DNA of 5,336 nt from Myroides sp. Its GTDB lineage: Bacteria; Bacteroidota; Bacteroidia; Flavobacteriales; Flavobacteriaceae. A program made the position numbers and the translations under genes. The notes beneath the pieces were generated by a model that was given only the letters and a program-made list of their open reading frames with translations, was not told the DNA's origin and did not search any database. Within the stretch, counting starts at the first letter, position 1. Each line of letters opens with the position of its first letter. Below are positions 1 to 4,356 of the stretch, piece by piece. Where the stretch lies: contig JAHAYQ010000025.1 in the NCBI GenBank assembly GCA_018384465.1, positions 1-5,336 of the forward strand. Reading direction: 5' to 3'.

Positions 1-602
1 CCTTCTACCAATCCGGCTATTTTAGATCGAACAAAAACAAAGAATTTCCATGTGGAAGTATAAAGTACATACAAGCCTACACCTGCTAAAATAGCTAAAA
101 CTCCCAAAACTATTAGTAGCTTGGTAATTGGAATTTGTTCTGAAATAAAATCGATCAGATAATGATACTGCAATGCAACGGTAATAATTACAAAGGCTAT
201 TAAAAAGACCAAATCAATAATTCGTTCGGCAATAATGGTTCCAAAACCTTTATCAAACGGAATGCTATCATATTTTTGAAGAACAGCCGCACGAGATAAT
301 TCACCCGAACGCGGTATGGTTAAATTTAAAAGATAGCCTACTGAAATTGCCATGAAATTGTTCAAAAAAGACGATTGGTAGCCTAAGTACAACAAACTGT
401 ATTTCCACCGATACGCCCGCGAAGCATGGCTAACTTTCATAAAAAACAACGAAAGCAGCAGATAAAAATAATTTACATCGTTAAAATAGCTTTTCATTTC
501 GTTTAATTGCGCTGGGGTAAACTGATTGTAAGCGTAATAAACGAAAAAAACTCCCAACAAAAGCGGGAGTAATATATTTGCTATTTTTTTGAATAACTTC
601 AA
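1..602 (-). CDS. Lysylphosphatidylglycerol synthase TM / UPF0104 family membrane protein (partial)
   Basis: The reading frame stays open from a TTG codon at 602-600 to the window edge: 200 codons plus two bases, with the C-terminus missing. The protein is strongly hydrophobic, with probable membrane segments near residues 7-24, 43-57, 80-96, 123-146 and 160-181. The motif IPRSGELSRA (residues 96-105) and the stretch AERIIDL (125-131) resemble the conserved core of the LPG_synthase_TM family (PF03706), seen in the flippase half of MprF and in free-standing UPF0104 proteins. These are inner-membrane proteins, and the substrate of free-standing members is mostly unknown. There is no sign of the aminoacyl-transferase domain, but the end is not visible. 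TTG is chosen because the panD stop lies in the same frame two codons upstream. The first in-frame ATG (497-495, residue 36) would delete the first membrane segment and its LP...G motif. It follows panD by three bases and is probably cotranscribed. Family is fairly sure; function is not. Confidence 0.85.
   Translation of the reverse strand, partial: MKLFKKIANILLPLLLGVFFVYYAYNQFTPAQLNEMKSYFNDVNYFYLLLSLFFMKVSHASRAYRWKYSLLYLGYQSSFLNNFMAISVGYLLNLTIPRSGELSRAAVLQKYDSIPFDKGFGTIIAERIIDLVFLIAFVIITVALQYHYLIDFISEQIPITKLLIVLGVLAILAGVGLYVLYTSTWKFFVFVRSKIAGLVE
544..570 (-). terminator. Terminator-like hairpin inside the start of the membrane-protein gene
   Basis: Read on the minus strand, ACTCCC (570-565), a nine-base loop and GGGAGT (555-550) form a 6-bp stem followed at once by six T residues (549-544). 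This has the form of an intrinsic terminator or attenuator, but it lies within codons 11-20 of the membrane-protein gene, about 33 bases after its TTG start. Those codons encode LLPLLLGVFF, part of the first membrane segment, so the hairpin may be a by-product of codon choice. The stem is short and its strength untested. Confidence 0.35.
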
Positions 603-605
603 AAA

Positions 606-956
606 TTATTTTAAAGAATTATTGTTTTCATTAGGAAAAATAACCCACGGCTTAAACGCCTTTGCTTCTTCAAAATCCATTAAAGCGTAGGTAATAATGA
701 TGATGATATCGTCTTTTTGCACTCTGCGAGCCGCGGGACCGTTCAGCGTAATTTCGCCGCTGTGTCTTGGTCCGGGTATGGCATAGGTTTCAAAACGTTC
801 GCCATTGTTAATATCTACAATAGTTACTTTTTCACCTTCAATAATGTTAGCAGCTTCCATTAACTCAATATCAATGGTAATACTTCCTATATAATTTAAA
901 TCGGCACCTGTTACTTTAACGCGGTGGATTTTTGATTTTAAAACTTCTATTTGCAT
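606..956 (-). CDS. panD: Aspartate 1-decarboxylase precursor
   Basis: This pyruvoyl enzyme decarboxylates L-aspartate to beta-alanine in the cytoplasm, the amine half of pantothenate. At 116 residues it has the family's usual size. The self-cleavage site Gly24-Ser25 sits in YIGSITID, so the proenzyme would split into a 24-residue beta chain and an alpha chain whose Ser25 becomes the pyruvoyl group. Other expected residues are Lys9 (KSKIHRVKVT), Arg54, Thr57 and Tyr58 (ERFETYAIPG), and Asn72 in LNGPAARR (71-78), all at the E. coli PanD positions. Nothing essential is missing, so it should be active. It lies 19 bases after panC and three bases before the membrane-protein gene. No Shine-Dalgarno sequence precedes the ATG; instead a TAACTTTG box ends only four bases upstream, which may be a private promoter giving a nearly leaderless message. 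Confidence 0.97.
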   Translation of the reverse strand: MQIEVLKSKIHRVKVTGADLNYIGSITIDIELMEAANIIEGEKVTIVDINNGERFETYAIPGPRHSGEITLNGPAARRVQKDDIIIIITYALMDFEEAKAFKPWVIFPNENNNSLK

Positions 957-960
957 GGGA

Positions 961-989
961 CAAAGTTATAAATTTTTAGTTTAAAGCAA
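961..989 (-). promoter_or_regulatory. Possible internal promoter directly before panD
   Basis: On the minus strand TTG (989-987), an 18-base spacer and TAACTTTG (968-961) fit the Bacteroidota promoter pattern TTG-N17-23-TAnnTTTG. The -7 box ends four bases before the panD ATG at 956, so transcription would start at or within a few bases of the start codon. The panC stop codon lies within the spacer. If real, panD could be expressed independently of panC from a leaderless or nearly leaderless message. Confidence 0.4.
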
Positions 990-1824
990 TATTATCAATT
1001 AAACGAACTTCTTCTATGTGAGCCACTATAAAAGCGCGGTACTTTTTATCGGTTTCTTTTTGATGTACTGTCTGTAAATTATCTTCATTTGCCACCACAA
1101 AGTATTCTAAGGTAAAATCGGTCTCTTTTTTAAAAGCAGATGTTACATAATCTACCGTTTGTTTTACATCGCTTTTTTGAAAAACATCCTTTGCTTCTTG
1201 TAGAACTTTGTAAATGTAAGTTGCTTTTTGTTTAGCTTTCTCGCTTAAACGTTCGTTTCGTGAGCTCATTGCTAAACCGCTTTCCTCTCTAAAAATAGGA
1301 CAACCTACCACATTTACATCTAAATTGTTCTTTTGTACCATTTTTCGGACAATTTGTAATTGCTGAAAATCTTTTTCACCAAAATAAGCATTCGTTGGTT
1401 TAATAATTTCAAACAACATTTTTACAATCGTTCCAACTCCATCAAAATGCCCCGGGCGGTTTGCGCCTTCCATTTCGCTTTCTAAACCATCGTACTCAAA
1501 TTTCTGAGCAATAGTTGTGCCATTATAAATATCATCGACAGTAGGTGCATACACAATAATATTGTCTGATAACATTTTAATTAATGCTACGTCGCGCTCC
1601 AAAGTTCTAGGATATTTGTCTAAATCTTGTTGATTATTAAATTGTGTAGGGTTTACAAATATGCTTACGACCACTACATCATTTTGGTTTAAAGCTTGTT
1701 GTAGTAGCGACAAATGTCCTTGATGAATAGCGCCCATTGTAGGAACAAAACCAATAGTTTTTTTTGAGGAAATTATTGATTCTAAGTGTTCTTTTAATTG
1801 AGTTTGTGCATGAAACACTTCCAT
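976..1824 (-). CDS. panC: Pantothenate synthetase (pantoate--beta-alanine ligase)
   Basis: The enzyme condenses pantoate with beta-alanine using ATP, through a pantoyl-adenylate intermediate, giving pantothenate for coenzyme A. At 282 residues it is full length. Motifs of this nucleotidyltransferase-superfamily enzyme appear in order: PTMGAIHQGH (28-37) with the HxGH-type nucleotide-binding signature, FVNPTQF (56-62) and YPRT (71-74) in the pantoate and ATP site, RPGHFDGV (123-130), FGEKDFQQ (148-155), and the KMSKS-like loop MSSRN (186-190). No key residue is lost. It is the first gene of the leftward unit, followed by panD, which supplies its substrate. panB, needed for pantoate, is not in the window. 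The ATG at 1824 lies about 22 bases after a TAATTTTG promoter box, and no Shine-Dalgarno sequence is visible, as is common in Bacteroidota. Confidence 0.97.
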   Translation of the reverse strand: MEVFHAQTQLKEHLESIISSKKTIGFVPTMGAIHQGHLSLLQQALNQNDVVVVSIFVNPTQFNNQQDLDKYPRTLERDVALIKMLSDNIIVYAPTVDDIYNGTTIAQKFEYDGLESEMEGANRPGHFDGVGTIVKMLFEIIKPTNAYFGEKDFQQLQIVRKMVQKNNLDVNVVGCPIFREESGLAMSSRNERLSEKAKQKATYIYKVLQEAKDVFQKSDVKQTVDYVTSAFKKETDFTLEYFVVANEDNLQTVHQKETDKKYRAFIVAHIEEVRLIDNIALN

Positions 1825-1846
1825 GATTTTAAAAATTTAACGAGTG

Positions 1847-1879
1847 CAAAATTAACACATTACTTAATAATGTCGACAA
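1847..1879 (-). promoter_or_regulatory. Probable promoter of the panC-panD unit
   Basis: On the minus strand TAATTTTG (1854-1847) matches the Bacteroidota -7 box TAnnTTTG, and TTG (1879-1877) lies 22 bases upstream, within the spacing reported for Flavobacterium -33 elements. Transcription would begin near 1840, leaving a leader of fewer than 20 bases before the panC ATG. The match is good, but the region is AT-rich and no start site is known. Confidence 0.6.
1857..1873. repeat. Small palindrome between the divergent promoters
   Basis: ACATTA and TAATGT form a 6-bp inverted repeat around the five-base spacer CTTAA. It lies inside the spacer of the leftward promoter and overlaps the putative -33 position of the rightward one, so a bound dimeric regulator could affect both. 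It is short and AT-rich, and no regulator is encoded nearby; an operator role is only a suggestion. Confidence 0.25.
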
Positions 1880-1894
1880 TTTTTCGTAATTTTG
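1864..1894 (+). promoter_or_regulatory. Probable promoter of the GT5-like / DUF4270 / glmS unit
   Basis: TAATTTTG at 1887-1894 matches the Bacteroidota -7 box TAnnTTTG. The -33 element is weak: the best candidate is TTA at 1864-1866, 20 bases upstream, instead of TTG. The predicted leader before the ATG at 1931 is about 30 bases and AT-rich. This is the only clear promoter-like box I found just upstream of a start codon on this strand, so it may also drive glmS. Confidence 0.5.
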
Positions 1895-1930
1895 CGTTTT
1901 AAAAAGCATTTTTAATTTAATTGAAGTAAA

Positions 1931-2734
1931 ATGAAAGACAAGAGGATATTATACGTATCATCTGAAGTAGTGCCTTATTTACCTGAAAATGAAGTTTCAC
2001 AGACTTCATTTGACACTCCAAAAATGATCAATGATTTAGGCGGCCAGATACGTATATTTATGCCAAGGTATGGGAGTATCAATGAAAGAAGACATCAATT
2101 ACATGAAGTTATTAGGTTGTCGGGGATGAATTTGGTGGTGAATGATATGGATATGCCTTTAATTATTAAAGTTGCTTCTATCCCAAAAGAACGTATTCAA
2201 GTATATTTTATTGATAACGACGATTATTTTAAGCGCAAAGGTACCTTTGGCGAAGATGATCAACCTATGTATGAGGATAATGACGAACGTGCCATATTTT
2301 TTGTAAAAGGCGTTGTAGAAACCATCAAAAAATTAAATTGGGTGCCCGATATTATTCATGTGCATGGCTGGATGGCTTCATTACTGCCTTTATACATGAA
2401 AAAGTTTTATAACGATGAAAGTATTTTCGCCGATACAAAAATTATTACCTCTATTTATTCTTCTGGTTTTGAAGGAAAATTATCAGAGAATATGTTTGGT
2501 AAAATTGCATTTGACGAATTTAATGAGAAAGACATAGCCGGTTTTAGTGATGCTACTTACGCAAACATCATGAAAAACGCTATTGATAACTCTGATGGTA
2601 TCGTAATTTCATCGGCTGAACTCCCTGAAGATTTAACAAATTATATACAAAGTTCAAACAAACCTTTCTTACCTTTCGACGCAAAAGAAAACATGAAGGA
2701 TTTCTATCCTGAATTTTATCTTCAAAAGGTTTAA
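1931..2734 (+). CDS. Short glycogen/starch synthase-like protein (N-terminal GT5 domain only)
   Basis: The 267 residues resemble the N-terminal Rossmann domain of GT5 glycogen synthases (Glyco_transf_5): RILYVSSEVVPY (5-16) as the first strand, IRIFMPRYGSI (40-50), VYFIDNDDYF (91-100), DNDERAIFFVKGVVE (116-130) and PDIIHVHGWMASLLPLY (139-155). The catalytic features are gone. The KxGG loop expected after residue 14 is replaced by a segment with no such motif. The usual HxHDW reads HVHGW. The TIHN motif, which carries an active-site histidine, reads TSIYS (173-177). The second GT-B domain, which binds ADP-glucose in true synthases (about 470-500 residues), is absent. The frame is intact and the next gene starts 14 bases downstream, so this is not a recent truncation with a remnant. 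Databases commonly label such proteins glycogen synthase. I infer a non-catalytic protein, perhaps regulatory or structural, likely cotranscribed with the DUF4270 gene and glmS. Confidence 0.88.
   Translation: MKDKRILYVSSEVVPYLPENEVSQTSFDTPKMINDLGGQIRIFMPRYGSINERRHQLHEVIRLSGMNLVVNDMDMPLIIKVASIPKERIQVYFIDNDDYFKRKGTFGEDDQPMYEDNDERAIFFVKGVVETIKKLNWVPDIIHVHGWMASLLPLYMKKFYNDESIFADTKIITSIYSSGFEGKLSENMFGKIAFDEFNEKDIAGFSDATYANIMKNAIDNSDGIVISSAELPEDLTNYIQSSNKPFLPFDAKENMKDFYPEFYLQKV
1987..2011. repeat. 9-bp inverted repeat in the GT5-like gene
   Basis: AAATGAAGT (1987-1995) and ACTTCATTT (2003-2011) are perfect inverted copies around a seven-base loop. The hairpin lies in codons 19-27, where a true glycogen synthase would carry or border its KxGG substrate loop. 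It has no T-tract after it, so it is not a terminator. It may be chance in AT-rich DNA. Confidence 0.4.
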
Positions 2735-2748
2735 TTTTAACGCATTAT

Positions 2749-4353
2749 ATGAGAATAAAATCAATAGCTAAATTTTTATTTGTTGCTACATTAGCAACAA
2801 CAACAATTTCTTGCGACGAAGAGTTTACCGAAATGGGTTCTGATATTATAGACAGCGACCAATTTGGTTTTGACAAATACATCGTTAAAAATATCAACAC
2901 CGAAAATGTTGAAGGCGATATTGCAAATACAAGAAATTTGCCGATCCATAATTTTGGTGTCTATACACATAGTGCTTTTGGGAAAACGGAAGGACACTTT
3001 GTTACCCAGCTTGAAATGAAAGATAATTCAAGCCTAACATCTATTGGTTCTAACCCTGTGTTAGATTCTGTTTACGTTTATATTCCGTTTACAAGCACTG
3101 TAACTTCTACCGATTCTGATGGAAATAGAACTTATAATGTTTCAAACATCTACGGAAACGGAAAGTTTACATTAAATGTTTATGAGAATGGGTATTATTT
3201 ACGAAATTCAGACCCAAATAACGATTTTGAAACGCAGTTTTATTATGCAGATGAAAAAAAGCTATTTGATAATCATAAAAAAGGATTGAACGGAACTGAT
3301 CGGTTAAATAACGCTGTTAGTTCTTTACAAAACACAGAATTTCAATTCAATAAAAGCGAAATTAAATTATTTAAATACAATTCAGACGGTACGCCACAAA
3401 ATGATGACAACGGTAACCATATTGTAAAAGAGCGTTTGGAGCCAGGTGTTTGGTTAGATTTAGACAAAGCATATTTTCAAGAAAAGTTTTTTGCTAACAA
3501 CAAATACCAAACGATAATAAATAATGGTATTTTAAAAGAATATTTCCGTGGATTGTACTTTGAAGCTATTGATAGTTACAATCAAAATGCTTTAGCACAG
3601 TTAGATTTAACTAAAGGAAAAGTTGTATTTGTTTACAAGCAAGATGGTACGGTAGATACAGAAACAAATCAACCAAAACGCGATCGCAAAACATTAGAAT
3701 TTAATATAGGGTTTGATAGTTCGTCATCACCAACTACAACTGCTACAACTGTTAATTTGTTGGAGAACAATTTTGATTTAGAAAATAATTCATTCGGAAA
3801 TATTTGGCTAAAAGGCGGTGGAAATAGCACTTACGCTACCATATCTCTTTTTGGAAACGATAGCGATAACAATGGAAAAGCTGATGAATTAGATGAAATC
3901 ATTACCAACAATTGGCTTATAAATCAGGCATTGTTAACTTTGTATGTAGATCATGCAGCAACAGGTTTAGATACAATTTCTTCTCCAAAACAGTTGTATC
4001 TGTACGATATAAAAAACAATAAAGTCCTTACCGATTATATAGTTGATGGCACCACTACTAAATCGGTTTACGGAGGCGCATTGAATACCAAAAACAAATC
4101 TATTCATAAATACCAGTTTAAGATAACAAATCACGTCAATAATTTAATACAAAAAGATTCCACAAATGTGCCTTTAGGTTTAGTTGTTGCAAATGATATA
4201 AATAATGTAACAATGAACCCTGTAAGGGCTACCGATAAAAAACTACCTTTAACCACTGTAATGAATCCATTTGGAACTGTAATTTATGCACCAAATGCTT
4301 CAAACAGTGATTTACAAATGAAATTAGAGATTTACTACACTAAAGAAAAATAG
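2749..4353 (+). CDS. DUF4270 family lipoprotein, probably outer-membrane or surface located
   Basis: A short basic N-terminus (R2, K4, K8), a hydrophobic stretch (9-20) and the lipobox TISC with Cys22 mark a signal-peptidase-II lipoprotein. The residues DEEF directly after Cys22 are acidic, which in Bacteroidota resembles the lipoprotein export signal for cell-surface display. The mature start EFTEMGSDII (25-34), the segment NFGVYTHSAFGKTEGHFVTQ (68-87) and DSVYVYIPF (106-114) fit the DUF4270 pattern as I know it, and 534 residues is a plausible size. Most of the protein looks beta-rich and polar, with no other membrane segment. An EF-hand-like acidic loop is at 371-382. No function is assigned to the family that I know of. 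The gene starts 14 bases after the GT5-like gene, without a Shine-Dalgarno sequence, and stops three bases before glmS, so it is probably in the same transcript. A link to envelope building is inference from this placement. Confidence 0.88.
   Translation: MRIKSIAKFLFVATLATTTISCDEEFTEMGSDIIDSDQFGFDKYIVKNINTENVEGDIANTRNLPIHNFGVYTHSAFGKTEGHFVTQLEMKDNSSLTSIGSNPVLDSVYVYIPFTSTVTSTDSDGNRTYNVSNIYGNGKFTLNVYENGYYLRNSDPNNDFETQFYYADEKKLFDNHKKGLNGTDRLNNAVSSLQNTEFQFNKSEIKLFKYNSDGTPQNDDNGNHIVKERLEPGVWLDLDKAYFQEKFFANNKYQTIINNGILKEYFRGLYFEAIDSYNQNALAQLDLTKGKVVFVYKQDGTVDTETNQPKRDRKTLEFNIGFDSSSSPTTTATTVNLLENNFDLENNSFGNIWLKGGGNSTYATISLFGNDSDNNGKADELDEIITNNWLINQALLTLYVDHAATGLDTISSPKQLYLYDIKNNKVLTDYIVDGTTTKSVYGGALNTKNKSIHKYQFKITNHVNNLIQKDSTNVPLGLVVANDINNVTMNPVRATDKKLPLTTVMNPFGTVIYAPNASNSDLQMKLEIYYTKEK
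2780..2800. repeat. 9-bp hairpin in the lipoprotein signal-peptide coding region
   Basis: TTGTTGCTA (2780-2788) and TAGCAACAA (2792-2800) are perfect inverted copies around the three-base loop CAT. The hairpin starts about 31 bases after the DUF4270 ATG and covers codons for the hydrophobic core (V-A-T-L-A-T). No T-run follows. It could slow early elongation of the secreted protein or arise by codon chance. Confidence 0.4.
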
Positions 4354-4356
4354 TTT

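Larger units (their letters stand above)
1825..1930. other. Divergent intergenic region
   Basis: This 106-base AT-rich spacer separates the two gene groups. GCAAAATTA (1846-1854) and TAATTTTGC (1887-1895) form a 9-bp inverted repeat that is also the pair of opposed promoter -7 boxes, 32 bases apart. A SalI-type palindrome GTCGAC lies at 1872-1877. No small gene, RNA or terminator was found in it. Confidence 0.6.

Noticed and set aside
495..497. ATG as the start of the membrane-protein gene
   Set aside because: It would remove the first membrane segment and 35 residues that read well as part of the protein; the TTG at 602-600 keeps them.
1784..1820. 7-bp inverted repeat (AAGTGTT / AACACTT) at the start of panC
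   Set aside because: The loop of 23 bases makes it weak, it has no T-tract, and such pairs are common in AT-rich coding DNA.
2700..2760. Frameshift or truncation scar that would explain the missing C-terminal half of the glycogen-synthase-like gene
   Set aside because: The frame ends cleanly, the next gene starts 14 bases later, and its start is a normal signal peptide with no remnant of a GT-B C-terminal domain.
2791..2997. Open frame of 68 codons on the minus strand within the lipoprotein gene
   Set aside because: It is antisense to a well-supported coding region, has no recognisable motif or start context, and its cysteine-rich ends are the reverse of ordinary codons.
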